DNA from: Saprolegnia diclina VS20
Taxonomy: Eukaryota > Oomycota > Saprolegniomycetes > Saprolegniales > Saprolegniaceae
DNA: 24,894 nt
Direction of reading: 5' to 3'
NCBI RefSeq assembly: GCF_000281045.1
Contig: NW_008246133.1
Span: 103,513-128,406, forward strand
In this document: in pieces, positions 9,515-17,948 of the stretch
Layout of the letters: each line of letters opens with the position of its first letter
Numbering within the stretch: the stretch's first letter is position 1
Position numbers and translations under genes: made by a program
Notes under the pieces: generated by a model
The model's input: only the letters and a program-made list of their open reading frames with translations
Told to the model about the DNA's origin: nothing
Databases searched by the model: none

Positions 9515-10251
9515 TCAATCAACATGGTTTGGTTCGTACCACACCAAATGTGTCAATAAACGCGCGCATGTGCCAGTCGATAAAGGCGAACGTTCGTGCA
9601 TGTTGCGCCAACCGACTATCGCCATCGCATCTGAGCCCGCGCCACGAACGACGCGCCACAAAAACTCACACTGTGCACGCGCCATCCCTCCGATGTCAAG
9701 ATTGGATTCCACAGACTGTAATGTTTGGACCAGAAAATACGACGAAATGAACCGAAAATAGTGTGTCCAACGATAAGAACTAGGGAGGCGCCACTCGCCA
9801 AAACCCACATGACATACTTGGTACGAGGCGTTCGTGCAAAGTCGTTCGACTTGGAGGCATCCCTGTCGTCATTTGGAGACCCCAGAAACGCTGAAGAGCT
9901 ATCCAATGAGCGGCGACTTTCAACTTGATACAAAGATCATGCGCACCGAATCGGTTTTGGGCTTCAATCCGAGTGCAACCAAAAATCTCCGGAGGCGTCG
10001 GAACCAGCACGTCGTTTCTCGCATTCTCAGTTGAAGGCTTCCATCTTGATTCTCACCCTCGAACGGTCCCACCCTTTCCAAGCTTTCAATGCTCGGTGGC
10101 AGCTCCGTATCAAGCGTCTCACAAGCGATATGTATAAAATGACAAAAGCAATGTACAATACAGTCCATCTCGACCAAAGAAATGCGACAACCATCCCTGG
10201 TATTCTGCCCGTGTTACAGCGAGTCGTCATTGCCGTGGGGCGACCCTTCAC
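9515..10251 (-). pseudogene. Possible remnant of a membrane-protein gene
   Basis: On the minus strand, pieces in different frames look more protein-like than their shadows. One, near 10027-10251, has a hydrophobic stretch (WTVLYIAFVILYISLVRRL). Another, near 9616-9933, carries RTKYVMWVLASGASLVLIVG followed by a charged, Trp-containing segment. I could not join them with convincing short introns, no family is recognised, and stops separate the pieces. It may be a decayed multi-pass membrane protein or chance open frames. The boundaries are only the extent of the hydrophobic pieces. Confidence 0.25.
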
Positions 10252-10542
10252 AAGACTCTGTCGGTTCCGAGATCAGGTCGTTGCAGCGAGTGATCGTCAC
10301 GACCAAGTGCCTCCCGTTGATGCAACAGCCAGAACGTGCGTTTGATCGACAGACTCTGCTCGCGTGGCGCCTTCGAAGGCAGCCAACGGGCGCTTGCCCG
10401 TCCTTCCGCCACCGGTGGTTCTTTCGCAGTTGCCAGCTTCCTCGGTATCTCGGGCGAACCTCAAAAAGTCGTTGCCAAGTCGTTTCATCGCGCTCGTGCT
10501 GCCACGTCATGAAACTTATTTTGCAAAACTCCCATTCTCGAG

Positions 10543-10558
10543 TTCATTTTCGCTTTTG
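10543..10558 (+). promoter_or_regulatory. Initiator-like motif of chitinase B
   Basis: TTCATTTTCGCTTTTG lies about 22 nt before the ATG at 10581 and resembles the oomycete initiator (TCATTTTC then a T-run). It supports the start at 10581 rather than the longer upstream extension of the same open frame. Confidence 0.45.
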
Positions 10559-10580
10559 CCTCCGTCCCGCCATTGCTACC

Positions 10581-12122
10581 ATGGGCGTGCTCTCCAAGCT
10601 CTTTGCCATCGCCGCCGCCGTCGCGCCGTGCGTCGCCCGGGACGGCCTCAAGAACGTCGTTTACTTTATGGAGTGGAGCATCTACGCGCGCAACTTTCAC
10701 ATATTCGACCTCGATTGGTCGCGCATCACGCATGTCAACTACGCCTTTGGCAAGCCCAACGCCGACGGTACCGTGCAGCTCTACGACACGTGGTCCGCGA
10801 CCGACAAGCGCTACATTGACCACGGCGACTCGTGGAACGACCTCGGGAACAATGTCTATGGCCAATTCGGGCACGCCAACAAGATGAAAAAGATGCACCG
10901 GCACGCCAAGTTTGGGCTCTCGATCGGCGGCTGGACGCTCAGTGGCCTCTTTAGCGGGTTTGCGGCGACCGAGATGGGCCGGCGAACGTTCGCATCGAGC
11001 GCGGTGCAACTCATGCTCGACCTCGGCCTCGACTTTATCGACATTGATTGGGAGTACCCCGTCGAAGGCGGCAACGCGATTCCGCACTCACCTGACGACA
11101 TGGCCAACTTTGTGCTCCTTTTGCAAGCTATTCGTGACGCGTACGCATCACTGCCATTCCTCGCCGAGCTCAGCGTCGCGTCGCCAGCCGGACCCGAAAA
11201 CTATGCGCACTGGGACTTTCCATCCGTGTGTGGGCTCGTCGACCATGTCAACTTGATGGCGTACGACCTCGCTGGCAGCTGGAGTGCGTACACCGACTAC
11301 CAAAACAACTTGTTTGCGGACCCGCAGCATCCATCTGGGAAGCAATATTCGATCGACCGCGCAGTGCAAGACTACATCTCCGGCGGCTGTCCGAGCGAGA
11401 AGATCGTCATGGGCATCCCGCTCTATGGCCGGTCGTTTGAAAACTCACACGGTTTGTACACGCCGTTTACAGCGCCGACCACCGGCTCGTGGGTCTCGGG
11501 CAGTGACGGCGCCGGCGTCTGGGACTACAAGATCTTACCGCGCCCGGGCGCGACCGAGCTCTACGATGAAAAGCTCGGCGCCGGCTACAGCTACGACGCC
11601 AATTCGCGCGTCTTTACGTCCTACGAGACGCCCCGCAGCCTCGCCGCCAAGCTCGAGTACATTGACAAGTACGCTCTCGGTGGCACCATGTTTTGGGCGG
11701 GCGACGCCGACGCGCCGTTGGCATCAGGGCGGTCGCTGATTGCGCAGGCACACGACTTCTTTGGCCGTGACAAGCTGGCATTGTACGACAACAACGTAGC
11801 GTACCCGACGTCCAAGTACGCCAACATCCGCAACAGCTCGTCGTCGGGCACCGAGACGCCGGCGGTTGCAGCAGTTGCGACGCGAGCGCCGTCGGTACTT
11901 GCGACGAGCGCGCCGCCTGCAGCCACGGACACACCGGAAGAGGACGCAACGGAAGCGCCAGCGACGGACGCACCTACGCAGACGGTCGCGCCGCACCGTC
12001 CATCGAGCGAGGCGTGCGCCGGGTACCGCAACACGTGCTTTTGGCCGCTGACCAAGTTGCCGCTTGCGTACACCAAGAGCGACTGCGACAAGTTCAAAGG
12101 CACGTTTGTGTGGTGCCCCTAG
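10581..12122 (+). CDS. Secreted GH18 chitinase B
   Basis: An intronless 513-residue chitinase. I chose the ATG at 10581 because it has a good context (ACCATGG), follows an initiator-like motif and opens directly into a signal peptide (MGVLSKLFAIAAAVAPCVA); the frame stays open about 400 nt upstream, but that part has no family resemblance. The GH18 barrel has SIGGW at 114-118, DFIDIDWE at 151-158 with catalytic Glu158, the MAYD motif and MFWAGDAD. Unlike A and C, the linker is rich in Ala, Thr and Pro without TDKP repeats. The tail keeps the four-cysteine module (CAGYRNTCFWPLTK...FVWCP), with one extra residue between the last two cysteines. The sequence is clearly diverged from A/C, so it is an older duplicate. 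It is divergent from A across a 1.7-kb spacer. Confidence 0.95.
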   Translation: MGVLSKLFAIAAAVAPCVARDGLKNVVYFMEWSIYARNFHIFDLDWSRITHVNYAFGKPNADGTVQLYDTWSATDKRYIDHGDSWNDLGNNVYGQFGHANKMKKMHRHAKFGLSIGGWTLSGLFSGFAATEMGRRTFASSAVQLMLDLGLDFIDIDWEYPVEGGNAIPHSPDDMANFVLLLQAIRDAYASLPFLAELSVASPAGPENYAHWDFPSVCGLVDHVNLMAYDLAGSWSAYTDYQNNLFADPQHPSGKQYSIDRAVQDYISGGCPSEKIVMGIPLYGRSFENSHGLYTPFTAPTTGSWVSGSDGAGVWDYKILPRPGATELYDEKLGAGYSYDANSRVFTSYETPRSLAAKLEYIDKYALGGTMFWAGDADAPLASGRSLIAQAHDFFGRDKLALYDNNVAYPTSKYANIRNSSSSGTETPAVAAVATRAPSVLATSAPPAATDTPEEDATEAPATDAPTQTVAPHRPSSEACAGYRNTCFWPLTKLPLAYTKSDCDKFKGTFVWCP

Positions 12123-12639
12123 TCGATCCAAAGTGTCTTAGTGTCTCACATTCCTGCATCGTATCGTCCTTTTTATTTCCATGACCACTAAGAACTGTGT
12201 GCGTCTTGTTGCAGATCGACTTTGCAGAAGAGTTTACTCGAGAGTGGCACGTCTGCACTTCGCAGCGCATCATTGGGTCGAGTTGCTGGAGCTGTATCAT
12301 GCAGCTCCATCAATAGGATAGGCATGATTGCTGTGGTCGGTTCCTTTTGCTCGGGGCAAGGTGACGAGATCAACGGCACGTACAGTATATCGGTAGCGAC
12401 AAGAAATGTGTACTTCGCCACACAAATATTGGGCGCTTGAAGCCTACTCGCAGTGATGATGCCCATCAGCAATGACGTAAGAGCGCACTTGCCATCGCCG
12501 TAGACCCGCGTAGGAGCCCCGTTTCTAAACCGTGCAGTCGGTTGTCCAAAATGGCGAGTTCCTAGTAGGTCGGACCTAGTTGGTCTAAATATATTCGAGA
12601 CATCAGTATACTGACGACACGATCCTTGCGCGGACCGAC
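12123..12639. other. Intergenic stretch between chitinase B and the DUF1295-like gene
   Basis: About 520 nt that probably hold the 3' end of chitinase B and the promoter of the next gene. Short open frames on both strands (72-94 codons, around 12190-12470) show no recognisable domain. No clear initiator motif was found before 12640. Confidence 0.4.
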
Positions 12640-13596
12640 ATGCTGCGCACGTTCTATGAGCGATATGTGATCCCGGCGAGGGGCTACATGATGACCGACT
12701 GCATCGGCGGTCCGCGGCCCATCCAGCTGCGCCACCTCATGAACGCTCACAAGGGCCTCACGTTTCCCTTCTTCCTCCTCCTCATGCACTACTACGACAA
12801 CTGGTCCGTCTCGGCATTTGTGATTCTCGCCGGTACTACGCTATGACTGCCTTGAACGCCAATGCTCTTGGCGTAGACCAAGGCACGTACGGGCTTTGCT
12901 GGCTGCTCAAAGACCAGATCCTCCCCGACCGTCTCTGGACCAAGCCCATGACGATCCCGTCCGCGCTTCTGGGCCTGGTGGCGTTTACGGCGCATTGGTG
13001 CGGCGGCTATTTCCTGATTTCCAACCACAACGAGCTCGCTGCGTGGGTCCTTGCCATTTGCATATCGATGCACACGTTGGGCCTCGTGCTCATGATGGTG
13101 GCAGACACGCAAAAGTACTTTGTACTGCGCTACAAGCCGGGCTTGATCACGTGCGACATGTTTATGTACATTGTTGTCATGCAAATATTGGACTAGGGAC
13201 GGCTGGTTCAAGTGGTGTCGCAACACAAATTTTCTTGGCGAGTTTCTCGTGTACCTCTCGTACACAATCATGGGCCAGCACTGGTTCCCGTACGTCTTTC
13301 TGGCATGCATGTGGCTCTTTGTGGGTGTATCCAATATGATTGCAAAGGATGCCTCGCTCCTCAAAAAGGTATATTCTCGCACGACAATATTGTCTATTAC
13401 GACGGTTTTTTAAGTGGGTGTGATGTAGGACGGCGGCGAGCAGTATTTAGAGTACTCGGGGTTCTTCCTTCCCCACGTCGCAAGCTGGATCATGAGCGCG
13501 TCGCCATCTTCTGCGTCCGTGCTCCCTAGCCCAACGCCAATCGGTCCCACGGTAGACCACGTGGTCGCGACACCGCCCCCAGAAACAAAACAGTAA
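12640..13596 (+). CDS. Multi-pass membrane protein of the DUF1295 / steroid-reductase-like group
   Basis: Four exons (12640-12832, 12877-13159, 13197-13368, 13429-13596) with introns of 44, 37 and 60 nt give a 271-residue protein. Every splice restores family-like sequence: ILA joins DQGTYGLCWLLKD, ITCDM joins DGWFKWCRNTNFLGE, and SLLKK joins DGGEQYLEYSGFFLP. The C-terminal half has the hallmarks of the DUF1295/isoprenylcysteine-methyltransferase-like fold: DTQKYFVLRYKPGLI, RNTNFLGE, a membrane helix pair, a KDASL element and a final SGFFLP. That family includes NADPH-linked reductases of steroid-like or lipid double bonds, but the substrate cannot be read here. An alternative donor at 13166 would add two residues. 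The C-terminus is a Ser/Pro/Thr-rich tail. An in-frame stop lies upstream of the start, and 12640 is the only early Met in this frame. Confidence 0.8.
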
Positions 13597-14194
13597 TACG
13601 AAGATGGCATCCATCCCACAAGAGTGGTAGTGCATCTTGTGAAGCATCAGACGAAGCGACACGACTTGAACTTCCGATGTATAGAAGTGCCTCGTCTAGT
13701 TGATTTAGAACATCGTGGTGGCGGTTTAGCGACGGCCACCGCTGCGTATCTTTTCATTATTTTTCAATGTGTGTTGCCAGTTGGAGCCGATGAGCAACTA
13801 CATTTGCACCTCGTGTGGACTGCTCACACGTGGTGAACCGAGAGCGACGACAAAAAACCGTATCTAGCGGCTACGCTGTGGCTGAGACTGACACAAATGT
13901 TGGTTTTTATATGTCCTGTGTCGAGTGTTGTCCGACGATAGGTCTGCCTCTATTCGTCGAGTTGATTTAGAACATACCATGTACCACTCGCGCTTTTAGC
14001 GCGGATGCATAGAGCGTGACGATCCGCGACAGCGATGACGCGTCTTTGACCCGACTTGCAGCATCTTGGGTGCACGTACCACTGTGTGACACCCGTCCAC
14101 ACGCCTATGGCGCCATTTCGAACCGTCCGCCATACCAGATCTCGCTTCGATCCTGTTTCTCAGACGACCCCACGCTCAACACCAAAACACTCTT
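13597..14194. other. Intergenic stretch upstream of chitinase C
   Basis: About 600 nt with no supportable gene. A 22-nt near-identical direct repeat (CGTCNAGTTGATTTAGAACAT) occurs near 13693 and again near 13958. The sequence between the two copies has no recognised element structure. Confidence 0.5.
13693..13979. repeat. Pair of short direct repeats about 265 nt apart
   Basis: CGTCTAGTTGATTTAGAACAT near 13693 and CGTCGAGTTGATTTAGAACAT near 13958 differ at one base. They could be regulatory boxes for chitinase C or flank a small insertion; neither is shown. Confidence 0.45.
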
Positions 14195-14212
14195 CTCATT
14201 TTCCAAATTTCC
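14195..14212 (+). promoter_or_regulatory. Oomycete-type initiator of chitinase C
   Basis: CTCATTTTCCAAATTTCC lies 11 nt before the ATG at 14224. It is a close match to the oomycete initiator and is nearly the same as the motif before chitinase A. This implies a 5' leader of about 25 nt. Confidence 0.6.
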
Positions 14213-14223
14213 TCGTCTGCATC

Positions 14224-15978
14224 ATGGTGACCATTCTCAAGCCCGCCTCGCTGCTTGCGCTCGCGATCGCAGCGTCGTCTGTCGATGCCACCGGCCTCAA
14301 GAACGTCGTTTATTTTATGGAGTGGAGCATCTACGGTCGCAACTTTCACATTTTCGATCTCGACTGGTCTCGCATCACGCACATCAACTACGCCTTTGGC
14401 AAGCCCGCCGCCGACGGCACTGTCGGCTTGTACGACACGTGGGCAGCGACCGACAAGCGCTACCCCGACGACTCGTGGAGCGACACGGGCAACAACGTGT
14501 ATGGCCAATTCGGTCAAGCCAACAAGCTCAAGAAGAAGTTTCGCGGCACCAAGTTTGGCCTCTCGATCGGCGGCTGGACCTTGAGCGACCAGTTCAGCGG
14601 CATCGCCAGCACCGAGACCGGTCGCACGACGTTTGCCAAGAGCTCGGTCAAGCTCATGCTCGACCTCGGCCTCGACTTTATCGACATTGACTGGGAGTAC
14701 CCTGTCGAGGGCGGCAACGACTCACCGCCCGTGCCGCACCGTCCAGATGACATGAAGAACTTTGTGGCGCTTCTGACCGCGATCCGCACCGAGCTCGCCA
14801 AGCTGCCGTTCAAGGCCGAGCTCAGTGTCGCGTCGCCGGCGGGTCCTGCCAACTACCGTCACTGGGACTTCAAGGCGGTGTGCGAGCAGCTCGACTTTAT
14901 CAACATTATGACGTACGACATGGCGGGCAGCTGGAGCACGTACACGGACCACCAGGCCAACTTGTACGAAGACCCGACCCACCCGGACGGTGCCAAGTAC
15001 TCGGCCCACGGCGCGATCCAAGACTACATCAAAGGCGGGTGCCCGAGCAACAAGATCGTCATGGGTATTCCGGCCTACGGTCGGTCGTTTGAGGGTACGA
15101 AAGGCCTCTACGACAACTTCACGCCGCCGACGGCCGGCTCATGGGTCTCTGGCAACGACGGCAAGGGTGTCTGGGACTACAAGGCCCTTCCCCGTGCGGG
15201 TGCCAAAGAGGTGTTTGACGCCAAGCTCGGCGCCGCCTACAGCTACGACGAGGCCTCCAAGACCTTTACGTCCTACGACTCGCCCGAGAGTCTCGCCATG
15301 AAGCTCGACTACATCAAAAAGTACAACCTCGGCGGCACCATGTTTTGGTCGGGCGACGCCGACGCCAAGGCCGGGTCCCCGCGGTCGCTCATCACGCAGG
15401 TCTACGACACGTTTGGAAAGGAACACATGGCGTTCGACGCCAACAACCTCAACTACCCGACGTCCAAGTACGACAACATCCGGAATGGGTCGTCGACGGA
15501 CCCGACGCCGGCGCCGAGCAGCAACAAACCGACGTCATCGCCCGTGACGGTGGACCCGATCACCGATGCGCCCGTGACGGACAAGCCGACTACCATGCCG
15601 ACCGACAAGCCGACTACCATGCCGACCGACAAGCCGACTACCATGCCGACCGACAAGCCGACGAGCGCGCCGACCGACAAGCCGACAAAGCAGCCAACCG
15701 ACAAGCCCACGAAGCAACCAACGGACAAGCCGACAAAGAAGCCTACTGACAAGCCGACAAAGAAGCCGACCGACAAGCCGACAAAGAAGCCGACCGACAA
15801 GCCGACAAAGAAGCCGACCGACAAGCCCACGAAGCAGCCGACGTCGCAACCGACGAGCGCTCCGAGCGACGACTGTGCCGGCAACACCAACACGTGCTTT
15901 TGGCCGCTCACCAAGCAAGCGCTCCCGTATTCGCAAGAAGATTGCGTCAAGTTTACCTCGTTCGTGTGGTGCCCGTAA
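14224..15978 (+). CDS. Secreted GH18 chitinase C (near-twin of A)
   Basis: An intronless 584-residue chitinase. The frame is open upstream of 14224, but the start there gives the same signal peptide as A (MVTILKPASLLALAIAASS) and follows an initiator. The catalytic domain is the same as in A apart from a few changes: STY for SAY near 239, TKGLYDNF for TSGLYGKF, EASK for ETSK, KEHM for KGHM and SNKP for SDKP. Catalytic DFIDIDWE at 151-158, SIGGW, MTYD and MFWSGDAD are intact. The linker is longer than in A by 36 residues, mainly extra TDKPTTMP and TDKPTKKP units, and the four-cysteine tail ends in FVWCP. Identity to A begins about 28 nt upstream of the ATG and stops about a dozen bases after the TAA, though the genes are about 5 kb apart and in opposite orientation. 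Confidence 0.95.
   Translation: MVTILKPASLLALAIAASSVDATGLKNVVYFMEWSIYGRNFHIFDLDWSRITHINYAFGKPAADGTVGLYDTWAATDKRYPDDSWSDTGNNVYGQFGQANKLKKKFRGTKFGLSIGGWTLSDQFSGIASTETGRTTFAKSSVKLMLDLGLDFIDIDWEYPVEGGNDSPPVPHRPDDMKNFVALLTAIRTELAKLPFKAELSVASPAGPANYRHWDFKAVCEQLDFINIMTYDMAGSWSTYTDHQANLYEDPTHPDGAKYSAHGAIQDYIKGGCPSNKIVMGIPAYGRSFEGTKGLYDNFTPPTAGSWVSGNDGKGVWDYKALPRAGAKEVFDAKLGAAYSYDEASKTFTSYDSPESLAMKLDYIKKYNLGGTMFWSGDADAKAGSPRSLITQVYDTFGKEHMAFDANNLNYPTSKYDNIRNGSSTDPTPAPSSNKPTSSPVTVDPITDAPVTDKPTTMPTDKPTTMPTDKPTTMPTDKPTSAPTDKPTKQPTDKPTKQPTDKPTKKPTDKPTKKPTDKPTKKPTDKPTKKPTDKPTKQPTSQPTSAPSDDCAGNTNTCFWPLTKQALPYSQEDCVKFTSFVWCP
15587..15853 (+). repeat. 24-bp minisatellite encoding the Pro/Thr linker of chitinase C
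   Basis: In-frame 24-nt units encode three TDKPTTMP, one TDKPTSAP and seven TDKPTKKP/TDKPTKQP repeats, followed by TSQPTSAP. Neighbouring units are nearly identical in DNA, which suggests recent slippage or unequal exchange. Such Thr-rich linkers are usually O-glycosylated in secreted proteins (general knowledge). Confidence 0.9.
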
Positions 15979-16439
15979 ACAGCAGCTTTGCACTTTAAGG
16001 GCAACAACCTCTGGGCCGTTTAATGTGAATTGCATGATCCTTGTTGAAAAATGCACGCATCCTTCTTGAGTCGAGTAAACCTCTCACTAGAGGCCGCAAG
16101 TACTCCTAACTGTTGAGTCAGACGAGGCCAAGCGTTGTTGCTTCGAATGGTGCGAATGGCCCTTCTCAACGCGGTTGTAGTCTTCGGCAACCTGCAGTCT
16201 CTTTATGTGACTGGAATGAAAAAAAAATCGACTACTCGTAAGGTCTGCCGGCATGCGCAACGGCTCGACACAGGAAACTCGTCAAGGTTGCGTCACTACG
16301 AGACGTACCGTGCTGCACGCCGTTTCTCTTCCGCGGCCAAGTGCTTGTCACCTTTGACCGCTTGCAATTCTGTCGTCGACCGACTTTCCAAACCAAAACA
16401 CTCCACATTTGTAAAAACGCAAACAATGAACAAGTTGTC
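15979..16439. other. Convergent intergenic region between chitinase C and the sugar symporter
   Basis: About 460 nt between two gene 3' ends. A 132-codon frame at 16135-16533 (plus) overlaps the symporter on the other strand and shows no domain, so I do not call it. Confidence 0.4.
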
Positions 16440-17930
16440 TTACATCGTGTACGACTTGATGTCCCAGACAAAGAGCGATACCAAGAACGCGACGGCCGAG
16501 AGGATGCCGCCAACGAGAACGGGAAGCGCGTAGCCCATGGGCGACAGGACGAGCACGGACGAAAAGATAAAGTTGAGAAACTGGCCCGCGCAAAGCGCCG
16601 AGTTGAGTGCGCCGGCAAACATACCGAGGTTGTTGTCCGTGCTGCGGCCAATCACATGGATGATGATCGGCATCACCATGTACAAAATGACGTTTTGGGG
16701 GATGCTGCACGTGATAACAATGATCATGTCGATGGCCACGATTTTGCAAAACGCCAGGACGCACAAGAGCACTTGGGGCACCAGCGCCGTCGTCACCACG
16801 GCCTTGACACCAAACTTGCGCACAAAGAAGGGGAGCGCCATTAACGCCAGCAGCCCCACGCAGCTGTAGATCGTGTCCGTGTAGCCGCCCGCAAGCTCGA
16901 CACCGTCGTTGAACGCCGTCTGTTGCGCCGAACACGCGGGGCTGCCGTCTTGGCCGCACGAATCGGCACCGTCCGAGACACCACCCTTGACGACAATCCC
17001 GAAAAATTGTCCTTTGGCGCCGCTGTAGGCCGTGAAACCATACTGCGAGAAGACGATAATGACGCAGTAGATAGCGAGGTGCTTGGGCAGGAGCCGGATG
17101 CCGTTCCAGACAGCGGCAAAGGCGGTTGCGATCTGCTCGCGCTTGGTGGCGGACCCGAGCGCGACGCGGTCGACGGGCTTTTCCTTGACAAACGCGCACA
17201 CGGTCAAGCACGTTACGAGCATGATGGCAATGAGCACGGAGAGGAACCGCTTGATCGACTGGTGAGCTGGGCCGCAAGCCAGAATGTAGCCTGAGACAAA
17301 GAACGAGCCGGCGGTCGCATACGCACCGTTGACGGACGCGGCAGTGACTTGGCGATGGCCCGCAAAGTCGGCAATCATGAGCGAGTTGGGCACCTGCGTG
17401 AGGTTGACCGTGATGTCCATCCAGACGTAGCAGAGCACGACAACGAATGTTGTCCACTTGCGCGACGCCGTCTCGGGGTTCGAGGCGATTTGAGTCGCGC
17501 TTGCGTCGCCCAGCGCTTCGCCAATGTCAACGGAAAACATCATGACGAGCCAGCAGAGCGCGCTCGAGATGGCGCCCCAAAAAAGAAAGGGACGTCGGCG
17601 ACCGTACTTGGACGTGCAATTGTCGCTGAGGACACCAACGACCGGCGTTACAATGACGCCGGTGACGGGGCCGACGAGTTGGACGAGCTGGACCGCGGTC
17701 GATGGCAAAAGAATTTGAAGCAAGGGACCGAGGGCTGCCCACTGCGCAGCCCACGCCATGTTCATCGCCATGCATGGCGCGCACATGAGAAACATGAACG
17801 GTACGGAGCAGCCGTCGACGACGTCGGTGGGCGCGTCGGTCTGGATGTCCTTTCCGTCGTCTTGGATCTTGAGGACGGTCGAGTCCATCGGTGACCGCGC
17901 CTCGACATATGTGGTTGTTGGTACCGTCAT
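16440..17930 (-). CDS. Sucrose-transporter-type sugar/proton symporter (GPH family, MFS fold)
   Basis: An intronless 496-residue membrane protein with about 12 predicted helices. The N-terminal third carries the pattern of plant SUT/SUC carriers and their relatives: MAWAAQWAALGPLLQ in helix 1, a GPVTGVIVTPVVG helix, then SDNCTSKYGRRRPFLFWG, the loop 2-3 signature of the glycoside-pentoside-hexuronide group. Near the end, NNLGMFAGALNSALCAGQFL also resembles that family. Substrates of relatives are sucrose, maltose or other glycosides taken up with protons; the substrate here is unknown. The frame extends to 18044, but I chose 17930 (MTVPTTTY) because the sequence before it is not family-like and an initiator-like motif lies immediately upstream. 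It is convergent with chitinase C, so a role in taking up digestion products is conceivable but unproven. Confidence 0.85.
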   Translation of the reverse strand: MTVPTTTYVEARSPMDSTVLKIQDDGKDIQTDAPTDVVDGCSVPFMFLMCAPCMAMNMAWAAQWAALGPLLQILLPSTAVQLVQLVGPVTGVIVTPVVGVLSDNCTSKYGRRRPFLFWGAISSALCWLVMMFSVDIGEALGDASATQIASNPETASRKWTTFVVVLCYVWMDITVNLTQVPNSLMIADFAGHRQVTAASVNGAYATAGSFFVSGYILACGPAHQSIKRFLSVLIAIMLVTCLTVCAFVKEKPVDRVALGSATKREQIATAFAAVWNGIRLLPKHLAIYCVIIVFSQYGFTAYSGAKGQFFGIVVKGGVSDGADSCGQDGSPACSAQQTAFNDGVELAGGYTDTIYSCVGLLALMALPFFVRKFGVKAVVTTALVPQVLLCVLAFCKIVAIDMIIVITCSIPQNVILYMVMPIIIHVIGRSTDNNLGMFAGALNSALCAGQFLNFIFSSVLVLSPMGYALPVLVGGILSAVAFLVSLFVWDIKSYTM

Positions 17931-17948
17931 GGCAAATGCAGTTGTGAG
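17931..17948 (-). promoter_or_regulatory. Weak initiator-like motif before the sugar symporter
   Basis: CTCACAACTGCATTTGCC directly abuts the chosen ATG on the minus strand. It resembles the oomycete initiator (TCAC then CATTT) but lacks its pyrimidine run, and it would give a leader of only about 15 nt. Confidence 0.3.

Noticed and set aside
10182-10580. Upstream 133-codon extension of the chitinase B frame
   Set aside because: It lacks family similarity; the signal peptide, initiator-like motif and good start context all point to 10581.
12580-12615. Possible fragment of the 9284-9423 hairpin (shared ATATATTCG and ATCAGTAT words)
   Set aside because: The shared words are about 10 nt, AT-rich and in a different order from the hairpin; chance similarity is likely.
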